Both the position numbers and the translations under genes were made by a program. DNA of 41,527 nucleotides from a virus. Shown here piece after piece: positions 1 through 8,250 of this stretch. Position 1 is the stretch's first letter; each line of letters begins with the position of its first letter. The notes beneath the pieces were generated by a model. The model did not search any database and was not told the DNA's origin. It saw only the letters and a program-made list of their open reading frames with translations. The stretch spans positions 1 to 41,527 of IMG/VR virus record IMGVR_UViG_3300046616_000152, one strand, 5' to 3'.

Positions 1-126
1 CAGTGCCGATGGTGCCGGCGTTGTTGTACGCGCCCACCGCAGCCTCGTGCGAGAGCCCGCCAAACGAACCACCAAGACCACCGGCACCCGTGCCTACACC
101 ACCCCCGAACCCTGCGCCCCCCTGGC
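1..126. repeat. Terminal direct repeat, left copy (circular overlap)
   Basis: These 126 bases are identical to 41379-41504. After that the two copies differ at 127/41505, 140/41518, 146/41524 and 148/41526. The minus-strand gene that enters at 685 continues in frame from base 1 into 41378, which shows that the window is a circular molecule cut open and about 41,378 bp long. The overlap is most simply an assembly overlap; a real terminal redundancy of a headful-packaged genome would look the same. Confidence 0.93.
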
Positions 127-685
127 TATTGCCGTTGCCAGAGCCATTGAACCCGCCAACACCGCCCGACGCACCGTTGCCAATGCCACCAGCGAGCCCG
201 CCAGCAGGCGCAGGAGCGGCTACCGGAGCAGGAGCGGTGTAGACGTAGGGATTGGTCTGCTGCTGCATTGCAGGATTCTGGAAGTTGGTTTGCTGGAGGT
301 TTGGTTGCTGAACCGGGTTCGTCGGCGCGCGCACCTGATTGCTGCCCAGGCTCATCTGACCGGACGTAAATGGGTTTCCCGCGATGGGGGCGCCAAGCAG
401 CGCTTGTCCGAGGTTCTGCTGGTTGGTGTAGCCCTGCGCCGTCATCGGATCGGAGTAAATATTGGCTTGTCGATTCAGACCCGCGACCATCTGCGGATTC
501 AAGCCGCCGCTGTTCTGGTTGAACCAGTTTTGCGCTCCGGGGAGAATGCCGTTCGCACCGTAGATATACGGCTCGATGCGCGGGTCGAGCTTGCTGGTGC
601 TGGTCGTCTGCGGGGCATCCTCGTTGCCACCAAGCAGGCCCCCCAACACCGTAGCGCCTAACGAAAGCCAGTCAGTATCAGCCAT
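1..685 (-). CDS. Glycine-rich virion (ejection-type) protein, N-terminal part
   Basis: The frame opens with ATG at 685 and reads MADTDWLSLGATVLGGLLGG, then a Gln/Asn-rich middle and a long Gly-rich stretch. It has no stop before base 1 and continues in frame at 41378 because the molecule is circular. The full protein is 300 aa as read, or about 328 aa if a frameshift at the poly-C tract is real. A hydrophobic glycine-zipper-like start followed by low-complexity Gln/Asn/Gly sequence is typical of podovirus internal or ejection proteins, and the next downstream genes are large proteins of the same kind. No enzymatic motif is visible. The family is not firmly recognised, so the role is inferred from composition and position. 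Confidence 0.75.
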   Translation of the reverse strand, partial: MADTDWLSLGATVLGGLLGGNEDAPQTTSTSKLDPRIEPYIYGANGILPGAQNWFNQNSGGLNPQMVAGLNRQANIYSDPMTAQGYTNQQNLGQALLGAPIAGNPFTSGQMSLGSNQVRAPTNPVQQPNLQQTNFQNPAMQQQTNPYVYTAPAPVAAPAPAGGLAGGIGNGASGGVGGFNGSGNGNSQGGAGFGGGVGTGAGGLGGSFGGLSHEAAVGAYNNAGTIGT

Positions 686-688
686 GAT

Positions 689-958
689 TTATCCTAAAAA
701 GCGCCATGCACCAGCGCGGTAACCGTAAAAGCCAGAACCAGAGCCAGGGTTCCACGATGAGCCGTCAGCCAGGCGTAGCATCCCGTCGCGCGGCTTGGGC
801 GGCGCAACGGTCGTCACATCCAACTGGCCATCCGCCAGCGTGTTGAAGGCGTCCTGCAACCTGGCCAATTCCTGCCGCAGAAAGCTCGCGATCTCTGCCG
901 GAGAATCGGGCGGGTTGTTCGCTGTGTAGCGCTGAACCGCGCCGGTCTGCGTTCTCAA
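689..958 (-). CDS. Small virion-associated protein (89 aa)
   Basis: The 89-aa product has a helical first half (residues about 18-45, ending in DAFNTLADGQLD) and a Gly/Ser/Trp/Tyr-rich end (PGSGSGFYGYRAGAW). That arrangement resembles small proteins encoded beside tail hub and fibre genes. It overlaps the preceding propeller-like gene by 4 bases (ATGA) and ends 3 bases before the start of the glycine-rich virion gene, so it belongs to the late structural operon. No known domain is recognised. It could be a minor tail component or a chaperone. Confidence 0.75.
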   Translation of the reverse strand: MRTQTGAVQRYTANNPPDSPAEIASFLRQELARLQDAFNTLADGQLDVTTVAPPKPRDGMLRLADGSSWNPGSGSGFYGYRAGAWRFLG

Positions 959-2508
959 AATTTCCCCGCCAGTCGTAGGTCGATGTCGTAGCTGTCCAGG
1001 CGCCAGCTGGTCGAAGTGCCGTTGGCGAACTTCACCGCGATGTACCGGCCGGACACGAAATCATTCACATCGACATCAGATCCGAGCGTGAAAGCAACGG
1101 GTGCGTTGTAGACCGGTGCAGCGTAGGCATCGTCCGAATAGCCAAGGGAGACGTTGACAGTCTCCCCGGCCTTGCCGAAGATGCGTGGCCGAATCTTGCC
1201 GATCAACTTCATCTGGCCAGGTGCACCGAGCGACAGGCCCGCGCGCTCAAGGTAGGCCAAGGGCTGCACACCATCAAAGGACGTGCCGCTATCGAGCAGG
1301 TAGAGCTTTTGCACATTGCTGGCCATCACCGTGAGGCTCAGGCTCAAGCTAGAACCCGTGGCGTCCCAAAGGGTCGTATCCGAGTCCCACGGCGCAGAGT
1401 CACCAGCCCAAATGCTGTTGCTCGAATCGTCCACCGGCCCCGATGCGGCATGGTTCAAATTCGGGATGTCGCGGAAAGAAACCGTCTTGTCCACCGTGTT
1501 CCACACCAACGCCTTGTTACAGAACGAGCTACCCAGCGACGGGTAGCAAACAAAGACTTCGTTGTAGAGCTTGTCCACGAACACAAAGCACCGGCTAGAG
1601 TTGTCCTGGTCGATCTGCTCGAAGAGAAAGCGGCGCGTCTGCTTGTCGAGGACCGAGATTGCGCTTTGCCCGTCATGCAGGATGCAATCGTTGGTCGTGA
1701 GCACGAAGTGGCGGCCATCAAGCTCTGCGATGCAGTTGCGCGACAACGCTCCGGACGCGCCCATCACCTTCTGGAAGCGGTAGACGAACACGCCCCCGGT
1801 GTAGTCCATGCGCCAAATGGACGCTTCCTTGTAGATCATGAAGGAGTCGCGCAGCGTCAGGCCGTCGATGATCTTGTCGTATCCTTCAGACAGGTCGAAC
1901 TCGCCCGCGTCCTTAGTGGCGTCGGCTGTATCCCAGGTGGCAGGCACGGTGCCTGGGTCGGCTGGATGCGACCACTTGACCATGTACGGGTAGTTGATGC
2001 CGGCCTTGGTGACGTTGAGCGCGATCAGGCTGTTCTTGTAGACGCGCATCGCCGAGGTGGTGGTGTTTGCGGGCCAAGCGCCGAGGATCGTTGCCTTGCC
2101 GGTCAGCAGCCACTGCTGCGGTGGATCAGCGCCGTCGTTGAAGATCGGAACACCGCCCAGCGAGCAGGAAGTCCAACTGTTGCGAATGGCGTTGTAGTCC
2201 ACGTCCACGCCGGCCGTCTGCCTGGTAATGTTGGTGTGCACCGCACCGTTGACGACCGTGTACAGCTTCTTGTCGGAGGCGTAGAGCCAAGCGCGCACAC
2301 CCCCGACCGTGACAGGCAGAATGTGGTACGGCACTACGGCAACCGAGGGGTATAGCTCGCGGTAACCAGCGACCTGTTGCGCCATGCCATCGACAAAGCG
2401 GATGTTGTTGGCGTCGGTCCAGGCGTTTGGCGGCATCTCATGGGACGACTGGTCCTTAATGACGCCGATCTTCCCCGTATCGCCGACAGTGATGGTTTTC
2501 ATAGCCAT
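955..2508 (-). CDS. Putative tail hub / stabilization protein (P22 gp10-like)
   Basis: The 517-aa protein is rich in aromatic residues and short beta-strand repeats such as RVYKNSLIALN, GLTLRDSFMIYKEASIWRMDYT and LDGRHFVLTTNDCILHDG. These look like the blades of a beta-propeller. Similar proteins in short-tailed phages (P22 gp10 type) close the portal channel and carry the tail fibres. It lies between the fibre-like gene and small virion genes, with 1-base and 4-base overlaps, in the capsid-to-ejection gene order expected for podoviruses. The start is the first of two nearby ATG codons. The assignment rests on fold-like repeats and position, not on a diagnostic motif. Confidence 0.72.
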   Translation of the reverse strand: MAMKTITVGDTGKIGVIKDQSSHEMPPNAWTDANNIRFVDGMAQQVAGYRELYPSVAVVPYHILPVTVGGVRAWLYASDKKLYTVVNGAVHTNITRQTAGVDVDYNAIRNSWTSCSLGGVPIFNDGADPPQQWLLTGKATILGAWPANTTTSAMRVYKNSLIALNVTKAGINYPYMVKWSHPADPGTVPATWDTADATKDAGEFDLSEGYDKIIDGLTLRDSFMIYKEASIWRMDYTGGVFVYRFQKVMGASGALSRNCIAELDGRHFVLTTNDCILHDGQSAISVLDKQTRRFLFEQIDQDNSSRCFVFVDKLYNEVFVCYPSLGSSFCNKALVWNTVDKTVSFRDIPNLNHAASGPVDDSSNSIWAGDSAPWDSDTTLWDATGSSLSLSLTVMASNVQKLYLLDSGTSFDGVQPLAYLERAGLSLGAPGQMKLIGKIRPRIFGKAGETVNVSLGYSDDAYAAPVYNAPVAFTLGSDVDVNDFVSGRYIAVKFANGTSTSWRLDSYDIDLRLAGKF

Positions 2509-3470
2509 CAGAGCAACGTCGAAGCGGTCCAGTGACCGGAAACAACCACATCAGTTGAAGCGGCCCCAACGCGAAGCAGGAATCCAAATTCGTTGCTGTT
2601 CGCCGCTGCGGCCCCGCGCGAGGTCAGAACGCCGGCAGCGGAATAACTTGACGTCGCATTCGGGTTGGCGTTGGTGTCCCACAACGCAATGACCGGTGCG
2701 AATTTCATCGGCACAGAGAATCGGATGTTGGCGTCGATGGTGTTGGCGACGTTCCCTGTCGCGGTGTAGGCTCCCACAGCGGCGACAGTGCCAGGGAACG
2801 TGCCCATCGCGTAGGTTTTGGCAAAGTCTCGCAGGCATAGCATCATCTCGACGCCTGGCGGTCGGCGCTGGAATGGCGTGGCGATGGTGCCGGCTTCCAG
2901 TTGTGCCCTGCTCACGGTGCCGCTAGCGAATTGCACATTAATGATGGTGTTACCCGGCAATGCCCCTGTGCTGCCGCCGTTCGCGATGGCTGCGCCGTTG
3001 ACCTTCGCCGTCGCCGTCCCCACCCATGACAAGGTGTAGACCCCGGGTGCGACCCACTCGCCCTCGACGATTTGCTCAAGGCCGCCCAATGGGCAATTTA
3101 CGACCCGATCAGGGAAGCCTGGACCGAAGGTAATCGTTTGGCCAGAGGTAACGACGCGCCACCGGTCCAGCGTGACCTGGTTGGCCACAGTGGTCGGCTG
3201 GCCGCTGCCGTACACGCGCTGGTTTATGGCGAAGTTCCCGTTCACGATCAGGTTGCGAAGATCGCCGCCCGTCTGCATCGGGCCGAGCGCACCAGCTAGG
3301 TAGCTGAGTTCGGTATGACTCGCGTTGACCACGCCGGTGACGTTCGGGAACGTGGCTTTGAGCACGCTCTTGAGCAGGCGCAGATGATCGTCACCTTGGC
3401 TCTTAGGGTCAACCGATGTGGGGTTCGCCGGATCGAGTTGGTTGATGGTCGTTGCGACTTCGAGGGCCAT
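2508..3470 (-). CDS. Tail fibre / receptor-binding protein
   Basis: The N-terminal 50 residues (NQLDPANPTSVDPKSQGDDH, then LRLLKSVLKATFPNVTG) match a motif I recognise at the start of many phage tail fibres, where it anchors the fibre to the virion. After it come NLIVNGNFAINQRVYGSG and a Thr/Val/Gly-rich beta-sheet body of about 230 residues, typical of fibre tips. The length is 320 aa. It is downstream of the adaptor gene and abuts the propeller-like gene. A second fibre-like gene lies beside the portal, so the phage probably carries two surface-binding proteins. Confidence 0.82.
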   Translation of the reverse strand: MALEVATTINQLDPANPTSVDPKSQGDDHLRLLKSVLKATFPNVTGVVNASHTELSYLAGALGPMQTGGDLRNLIVNGNFAINQRVYGSGQPTTVANQVTLDRWRVVTSGQTITFGPGFPDRVVNCPLGGLEQIVEGEWVAPGVYTLSWVGTATAKVNGAAIANGGSTGALPGNTIINVQFASGTVSRAQLEAGTIATPFQRRPPGVEMMLCLRDFAKTYAMGTFPGTVAAVGAYTATGNVANTIDANIRFSVPMKFAPVIALWDTNANPNATSSYSAAGVLTSRGAAAANSNEFGFLLRVGAASTDVVVSGHWTASTLL

Positions 3471-3479
3471 GGTGTTGTC

Positions 3480-4094
3480 CTAGCGGGTGTAGCGCGGGCG
3501 AATCTGGAGACCACCACGCATGGGCAGTTGGCGGCGACGATCACGGCGTTGCACTGAATCCATCGCGCGCTGATACAGCGGAATGTTTTGCGCTTGCTCT
3601 TCCGCGTCTTTGGTCCAGATTGCAACCTGAATGTTCAAGGCGTAGAAGTAGAGGTCAGGCGCGTTGAGAATCAGCCAGTTCGTTGGGCTTACTGCGGTGA
3701 TCGGCGACAGGTCAGCGATGTAATAGAGCGTGTAGGTGTACGGGCCAGCGGGGCCAGGTAGCAACGTGATGACGCTGTTTTCCACAACATAGGCACATGG
3801 CTGGCCGACGCCAGAAGGGCGATAGGCGGCGGGCGACACGTAATCGAGCGTGGTGTCGCTGCCGTACATGTTGACGCTCAAACGCTCGATCTGGCCAAGG
3901 CCTGCGGGATAGGCAATCGTGCTGCCCGTGGCGCCGGACGCCGTAGCCTCAAGCTGCAGCAATGGAAGCTCCCGAAACATTTCCATCTCTGCCAGTTGGA
4001 CGAGGCGGTCCATCTGCCCGGTCAACTGCGCATCATTGCGGTGCGCGTTGTTCAGCGCGGCCGTGACGAGCGACGAGTAGTCGTTGATGATCAC
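3480..4094 (-). CDS. Head-to-tail adaptor protein
   Basis: The 204-aa protein begins with alpha-helical sequence (DYSSLVTAALNNAHRNDAQL, then MDRLVQLAEMEMFRELP). A central beta domain (STIAYPAGLGQIERLSVNMYG, YTYTLYYIADLSPI) and a basic C-terminal tail (QRRDRRRQLPMRGG) follow. This resembles the adaptor that docks under the portal in SU10/P22-like podoviruses. It comes after the capsid gene and before the fibre and propeller genes, the usual order. It overlaps the preceding 106-aa gene by 4 bases. Confidence 0.72.
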   Translation of the reverse strand: MIINDYSSLVTAALNNAHRNDAQLTGQMDRLVQLAEMEMFRELPLLQLEATASGATGSTIAYPAGLGQIERLSVNMYGSDTTLDYVSPAAYRPSGVGQPCAYVVENSVITLLPGPAGPYTYTLYYIADLSPITAVSPTNWLILNAPDLYFYALNIQVAIWTKDAEEQAQNIPLYQRAMDSVQRRDRRRQLPMRGGLQIRPRYTR

Positions 4095-4411
4095 TTCAGC
4101 GCCCTATGGAACATCAAAAACTTTGGATTTTCCTTAAGCCAAATGCGGATCGCCTTCTTGCGCTCAGCGTTGTCTTTGATCATCGCGAACTGCGCGTAGT
4201 AGATCGATGGGATGTGCGCAATCATTCGACCGTTACCCCAATCCATCCCGTCAGTTGCCTGACGTGCCTCTTCGGCGTAGCGAAGGTGTGGCTCAGCGTC
4301 AAAGGTCTTTTGAACGATGAATTGATCGCCTTCAAAATGCAGGGTGGTCTTCACGCCGTCTTTGGAGACGCTATCGACAAAGGAGACGTTTTCCGAATAG
4401 CCCGACATCAT
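4091..4411 (-). CDS. Conserved late protein between capsid and adaptor (106 aa)
   Basis: The product mixes charged and aromatic residues (FDAEPHLRYAEEARQATDGM, IRIWLKENPKFLMFHRALK) and has no membrane segment or metal motif. AAGGA lies 3 bases before the first ATG and 6 before the second. The gene follows a terminator-like hairpin placed after the capsid gene and overlaps the adaptor gene by 4 bases. Such proteins are common in this position in podoviruses of beta-proteobacteria, but I know no function for them. Confidence 0.75.
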   Translation of the reverse strand: MMSGYSENVSFVDSVSKDGVKTTLHFEGDQFIVQKTFDAEPHLRYAEEARQATDGMDWGNGRMIAHIPSIYYAQFAMIKDNAERKKAIRIWLKENPKFLMFHRALK

Positions 4412-4422
4412 TAATCCTTGTT

Positions 4423-4448
4423 AAAAAGACGAGGCACTAAGGCCCCGC
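4423..4448 (-). terminator. Terminator-like hairpin after the capsid gene
   Basis: On the minus strand the 7-bp stem GCGGGGC/GCCTCGT (two G-U pairs, 6-nt loop) is followed by CTTTTTAA. It lies between the capsid stop and the next late gene. A leaky terminator here would make capsid protein more abundant than the downstream minor proteins. Confidence 0.6.
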
Positions 4449-4471
4449 CAAAATCCCAACCACGGAGAAAC

Positions 4472-5443
4472 TTAGCCGCCCGAGAGGTCCGCAATCTTGG
4501 CCTGGGCCAGCTCGGAGGTAACGCGCACAGTGGCGTCAACCAAAACCTGCTCCTTCATGCTGTCGCCGGTCTTGCCGAGCTCGGTAGACTGGAACGAGCG
4601 GAGATAGGTCGTGTCGATGTACTCAGGGTTGAGCAGGAACACGTTGGTCGAGCCGGCCATCACGTAGTTCGGCACGATCTCCAGTTCGCCGAAGTCCGAC
4701 ATGTAGACATCAGCACCGCCCACGATGCGGCCCTGCTCCTTCTTGCCGACCTGGTAGCGGTTGACCGCGATACCGGCGAAGGTGGAGAAAACCGACTTGT
4801 GAGCAGGCGACAGAACAACCATCGGAGGCGTGATGCCCGAGGCGACGTAGGTTGCCTGGATGCCGGTCTTCAGCAGCGTTTCGGTGAAGGCGCGAGCAGT
4901 GCCAGCAGTCGGAGCGGTCGTCGGAGCGCCGGAGGTGTGAGCAGCGGTCGAACCACCAGCGCCATGCTGGGCGTTCGTGTAGATCAGCACACCCAGGCCG
5001 CCAGACTTGGCAGCGAGTGCACCGTTGCCAGCGACAGCGGCATTGCTCGAAACCGTCATGGCTTCGATGTCGCGTTGCAGTTCCTTGTAGGCCTTGGCCT
5101 TGAAGTACGCCGAAGCGGTCTTCATGCCGGCCTTCTTCACCTTGTTCGCACGGTCGGACGTGACGATGGTGTCTTGGAAGATCTGGCAGATGTTGGCGAC
5201 ACGCAGAGGCGGGGTCTTCGCGGTGCCAACAGCGTCATCGCCGTCGATGGCCGCGTTGTCCTTGTTCGGCGAACGCAGGTTGTCGCGTTGCCATTCGTGC
5301 AGCGTGTTGGTGGCCGTGGCCGTGCCCGCAGCGGAGACGACAGGCGTCTGCTCAGGGTTGGTCAGCGTGATTTTCTCGATCAGGTCTTCACGAACGTTCG
5401 TGGAGGCGGTGTAGCGCGAGTAGGTATTGGTAGGCTGTGCCAT
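4472..5443 (-). CDS. Major capsid protein (DUF5309 / SU10-type)
   Basis: The 323-aa protein has the hallmarks of the DUF5309 capsid family. REDLIEKITLTNPEQTPVVS lies near residue 20, LHEWQRDNLRSPN near 50, the G-D-D and RVANICQIFQDTIVTSDRA segment near 70-100, KAYKELQRDIEAM near 120, and a GGLGVLIYTN loop near 150. The expected HK97-like fold assembles the shell. Upstream is an acidic coiled-coil scaffold, 9 bases away, and GGAGCC precedes the ATG. Downstream is a terminator-like hairpin, in keeping with a gene needed in high copy. Confidence 0.93.
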   Translation of the reverse strand: MAQPTNTYSRYTASTNVREDLIEKITLTNPEQTPVVSAAGTATATNTLHEWQRDNLRSPNKDNAAIDGDDAVGTAKTPPLRVANICQIFQDTIVTSDRANKVKKAGMKTASAYFKAKAYKELQRDIEAMTVSSNAAVAGNGALAAKSGGLGVLIYTNAQHGAGGSTAAHTSGAPTTAPTAGTARAFTETLLKTGIQATYVASGITPPMVVLSPAHKSVFSTFAGIAVNRYQVGKKEQGRIVGGADVYMSDFGELEIVPNYVMAGSTNVFLLNPEYIDTTYLRSFQSTELGKTGDSMKEQVLVDATVRVTSELAQAKIADLSGG

Positions 5444-5452
5444 GATGGCTCC

Positions 5453-6415
5453 TTACGAATTTGCGATGAATGCGGCGAGGTCGCCCAACTTCGCCCGACC
5501 GCTACGGAAGCGGCCAGCAATGTCACGTTGGGCTTGCTCGGACTTGGGCACGCTCTGACGCTGTGGGGGAAGCTTGGGCGCTTCGGCCACCTTCTTCACC
5601 ACAGACGCCTTCTTGGTCAAAAGCTCTTGGTACGCAGCTGCATCGCGCATGATCTTTACGATGGTCGGGTCGTAAAGCTGGCTCAGCCGCTCCGGCGTTT
5701 CGCCGTACTTGCTGATCATGGTGTCGAAGATGCCCTTCAGCTTGGGTTTGTCGATGCCCTCTTTCGAGAGCACGTCCCAGGCCTTGGTGCGTTGCGCGTT
5801 GACGGCTTCAGCCTGCTGGTTGGCAAGCGCGGCCTTTTGCTGCTGCGTCATCCCCTGCAACTGGTTCAACACTTGGTTGACGTGCGCTTGACGCTGTTGC
5901 TCCTGCACCCATGCGGCAGGGTCAGACTGCGCGAGTTGCGCCATCTGTTGGGGGCTCAGGATGCCCGCGATCTGCTGAATAGCCGCATGTGCGAGTTGCG
6001 CCTGTTCGGCAAGTTGCTCTTGGCCGCGTGCAAGCTTTGCGCTCACTGCCTCGGTAACTTCGCGCTCCTGATCGGCAAGGGCCATCGTCTTCCGGGTGTA
6101 ATCCTGGTGACGCTGGTAACCTGCGATGAGTTCTTTCTGATCCACTTCGACCGTGGACTCAACCCCGTCTTCGCCTTTGACCGGGACTTTAAATTTGAGG
6201 TAGCTTGTCTGATCTTTGGCGGCTTCGGAGGCTTTCACCTCGTCATCAGGGCTTTCCTCTTCTTCGTCGGACTTGTCTTCCTCTTCGGAAGGGTCTTCGG
6301 AAACATCCGCTTCCTCTTCGCCGGCCACGGGAGCATCAGCCTCCGGGTTGTCGGCAAGGAATTGGATCAAATCATCACTGGCGTCTGGGGCCTGGTCGGC
6401 TTGTCCATTGCTCAT
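5453..6415 (-). CDS. Scaffolding protein
   Basis: The 320-aa protein starts with a strongly acidic segment (residues 15-60, dominated by E, D and S). It continues with a long Gln/Ala-rich coiled coil (about residues 110-230) and ends in a basic tail (DIAGRFRSGRAKLGDLAAFI). An acidic N-terminus, helical rod and basic capsid-binding end are the normal layout of podovirus scaffolds, and the major capsid gene follows at once. I see no protease motif. The start codon lacks an obvious Shine-Dalgarno sequence. Confidence 0.85.
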   Translation of the reverse strand: MSNGQADQAPDASDDLIQFLADNPEADAPVAGEEEADVSEDPSEEEDKSDEEEESPDDEVKASEAAKDQTSYLKFKVPVKGEDGVESTVEVDQKELIAGYQRHQDYTRKTMALADQEREVTEAVSAKLARGQEQLAEQAQLAHAAIQQIAGILSPQQMAQLAQSDPAAWVQEQQRQAHVNQVLNQLQGMTQQQKAALANQQAEAVNAQRTKAWDVLSKEGIDKPKLKGIFDTMISKYGETPERLSQLYDPTIVKIMRDAAAYQELLTKKASVVKKVAEAPKLPPQRQSVPKSEQAQRDIAGRFRSGRAKLGDLAAFIANS

Positions 6416-6504
6416 GAAGTACTGCTTTCGTCTGAACCGGCCCCGATGTCGCTAGGGCTGATTTGGGGCGCTTCGCAGCGTGACCCGAATAGGCGAGCGA
6501 CCGC

Positions 6505-6804
6505 CTAGAAACCTGCTCGGCGCAGAAGCTGCTTAGGCCTCGATTCACTGCGCACTCTGTCCACATCAATCTTGTGCTGGGCTAGCTTGCCGTTCTGCAC
6601 AAACCCGCCCAAAATCGCTTCAAAATCATCTGCAAGCTTGGCCATCTGGAGCAACAGCCGCTGACCTTCGGCGTCACGGATAGGAGCGTTGCGCCATTTC
6701 TCAACGACAGCGGCTTTAAGCAGCGCCATGGCTTCTGAGTACGCAGGATTGCCAAGCACCTGCATGGCGTCGTTGCTCATGGTCGCGGTTTGCTGATCTG
6801 TCAT
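6505..6804 (-). CDS. Small late protein preceding the scaffold (99 aa)
   Basis: The likely start is MTDQQTATMSNDAMQVLGNP. The protein is mostly helical (SEAMALLKAAVVEKWRNAPI, LLLQMAKLADDFEAILGGF) and has a basic end. No Shine-Dalgarno sequence lies before this ATG. A promoter-like pair upstream would place the transcript start almost exactly at the ATG, so the gene may be translated from a leaderless mRNA. It is the first gene of the scaffold-capsid block. The function is unknown; a packaging-associated or minor head protein is possible. Confidence 0.65.
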   Translation of the reverse strand: MTDQQTATMSNDAMQVLGNPAYSEAMALLKAAVVEKWRNAPIRDAEGQRLLLQMAKLADDFEAILGGFVQNGKLAQHKIDVDRVRSESRPKQLLRRAGF

Positions 6805-6811
6805 CGCAAGT

Positions 6812-6840
6812 ATTGTTACAAACTTTCGATAAAGTAACAA
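6812..6840 (-). promoter_or_regulatory. Candidate late promoter with inverted repeat
   Basis: On the minus strand, TTGTTA and AACAAT are separated by 17 bases and end 7 bases before the ATG at 6804. The same stretch is a 7-bp inverted repeat, TTGTTAC...GTAACAA with 14 bases between the arms, which could be a regulator site. A terminator lies just upstream, so this promoter would restart transcription for the capsid block. Confidence 0.45.
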
Positions 6841-6871
6841 GGTGTAATGCAAAACGGGAGGAGTTGGCAGC

Positions 6872-6892
6872 AAAAAAACGCCTCAATGGGCG
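6872..6892 (-). terminator. Rho-independent terminator after the small-gene cassette
   Basis: On the minus strand a 4-bp GC-only stem (CGCC/GGCG, loop CATTGA) is followed by seven T. The stem is short, but the T-run is the longest in the region. It would end transcripts from the divergent operator region at 9.05 kb. Confidence 0.55.
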
Positions 6893-6925
6893 GTTGTGGT
6901 CGGTCCTCACCGGCAGGGGATTGGA

Positions 6926-7270
6926 TCAGTGGACACGGAAGCCGCTCGACACCTCTGCCCAATCGGCGAAGGCGCGCAGCTTTTCGACCCAATCGCGGCG
7001 GGCCGGCGACTTGTAGAGACGGCTGGCGTTGTCACGCATGCGCTGTTGCTCGGCCTCGGGGATCTTCTCCCACTCGGCATACAGGCTGTCCTGATACGCA
7101 GCGACCCATCGAGCAAGAGCCGCCATCTGCTTCGCCTCTTCGGCAGAAATATGCGCGCCATCGATGTAGAGCAAGCCGCCTTCGCGCTCATCGAAACGAG
7201 TCGATACCTCGTCCTCTTCCGGCCAGCAGGCCTTCGCGGCCGACTCCAATAGTTCACGGTCTGTTTTCAT
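6926..7270 (-). CDS. Hypothetical phage protein (114 aa)
   Basis: GGAAGAG lies 6 bases before the chosen ATG (MKTDRELLESAAKACWPEED). The product is acidic in the first third and helical afterwards, with many Trp/Arg/Glu residues (WVAAYQDSLYAEWEKIPEAE). No domain is recognised. It is the last gene of the minus-strand cassette that begins at 9043 and is followed by a terminator, so it is probably accessory and not structural. Confidence 0.75.
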   Translation of the reverse strand: MKTDRELLESAAKACWPEEDEVSTRFDEREGGLLYIDGAHISAEEAKQMAALARWVAAYQDSLYAEWEKIPEAEQQRMRDNASRLYKSPARRDWVEKLRAFADWAEVSSGFRVH

Positions 7271-7293
7271 GTCGGCTCTTCCAGGTAGGAGGG

Positions 7294-7548
7294 TTAGATT
7301 GCTTCGGCCGCCACGCGTGCGGCAGCGAGGACGCGCACCCACGAACCGAAATCGATGCCGTGGAAGCCTCGGTCAATTGCCCCGCGCTTGGCTTGCTCTT
7401 CCTCGCCGCGCGCCCAGCGCATCAGCGCGTGCTCGATGACGAATGCAGTTTCGACCGAATCGTCATAGCCGCACGCCTTCAGCTCGCGCATACCGGCTGC
7501 GACATCTATGCGGTCCACGTTGTGGCCTGGGATGAGGTTTCTTGTCAT
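7294..7548 (-). CDS. Hypothetical phage protein (84 aa)
   Basis: The likely start is MTRNLIPGHNVDRIDVAAGM. The protein is 84 aa and of mixed charge, with a helical core (SVETAFVIEHALMRWARGEE). It contains no cysteine pair or membrane helix. It lies 7 bases after the stop of the preceding gene in the same cassette. I do not recognise the family. Confidence 0.7.
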   Translation of the reverse strand: MTRNLIPGHNVDRIDVAAGMRELKACGYDDSVETAFVIEHALMRWARGEEEQAKRGAIDRGFHGIDFGSWVRVLAAARVAAEAI

Positions 7549-7555
7549 GGGCTTC

Positions 7556-7906
7556 TCAGACAGAGGGCGGGAATTTGCGAATCGGCGTGAGCCAAGCCTT
7601 GTCGAATGCCACCATCGCTTCGGCTGGTGTGTCACCGAAGCCCGCAACGCCGGCTTGCAAGTCCGCCCCGTAGAGCGAGCACCACTGGTCGCCGTCCATC
7701 TGGACGCTGGGGCGGAACACGGCGCATGGCCGTCGCTGCTCGATAGAGATTTCATCGGCGCAAGCTGTGACGTACTGGGCCACGGATGAAACCGTCTGCG
7801 AGATATCAAAGGCGTTGCGGGCGACATCAGCGACAGCTTGCCCTATGTCACCACCGCTGATCCGGCTTCGCACTGCGTCGTAGATTGGCTGGTAAGAATC
7901 ACTCAT
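7556..7906 (-). CDS. Hypothetical phage protein (116 aa)
   Basis: AAGGAAA is placed correctly before the ATG. Residues 1-55 look helical and the C-terminal part is compact (CAVFRPSVQMDGDQWCSLYG, GFGDTPAEAMVAFDKAW). The end resembles the GxTPxEAVxxFxxxW pattern of small HicB-like or other phage accessory domains, but the match is too short to name. It lies in the accessory cassette between Zn-rich and helical proteins. Confidence 0.75.
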   Translation of the reverse strand: MSDSYQPIYDAVRSRISGGDIGQAVADVARNAFDISQTVSSVAQYVTACADEISIEQRRPCAVFRPSVQMDGDQWCSLYGADLQAGVAGFGDTPAEAMVAFDKAWLTPIRKFPPSV

Positions 7907-7935
7907 TGAATTTCCTTATATGGTCGGGCAGAGGG

Positions 7936-8250
7936 TTAGATTGCAGGCGTGATGGCGTATTCACGGAAGTTCGAACTGCCGGTTTCGGTGTGCACAAGGT
8001 TGCCTTGACGGTCGGTTTTGAACATGCCCAGCGGCAGGAACGTTCGCGGGAACTCGTCGTGCCACTTACCGAACTTGGTTGGTTCGCCGTCACGATATTT
8101 TGTCGGCGCACACGCACTGCACAACTTCTTACCCTTGCGGTCCTCGCAGCCAGTCCAGTCGAAGAACGATTCGGCATAGCCGTTGCAGCCTTGGCAAGAA
8201 AGCGCTGTGTTTTCACAGCAACCGCAGTGCTGGCATTGGAAGAGGCTCAT
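7936..8250 (-). CDS. Cysteine-rich putative zinc-binding protein (104 aa)
   Basis: The first 50 residues hold nine cysteines in pairs (CQHCGCC, CQGC, CEDRKGKKLCSAC), consistent with two or three zinc knuckles. The C-terminal half is basic and aromatic. It overlaps the 138-aa gene before it by 4 bases (ATGA). Small Cys-rich proteins of this sort occur in many phage early cassettes and often bind host proteins. No specific partner is evident here. Confidence 0.78.
   Translation of the reverse strand: MSLFQCQHCGCCENTALSCQGCNGYAESFFDWTGCEDRKGKKLCSACAPTKYRDGEPTKFGKWHDEFPRTFLPLGMFKTDRQGNLVHTETGSSNFREYAITPAI

Noticed and set aside
4418-6508. A 696-codon open frame on the plus strand opposite capsid and scaffold genes
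   Set aside because: The minus-strand proteins are clear capsid and scaffold. The opposite frame is open because of high GC and has no recognisable domain or start site.
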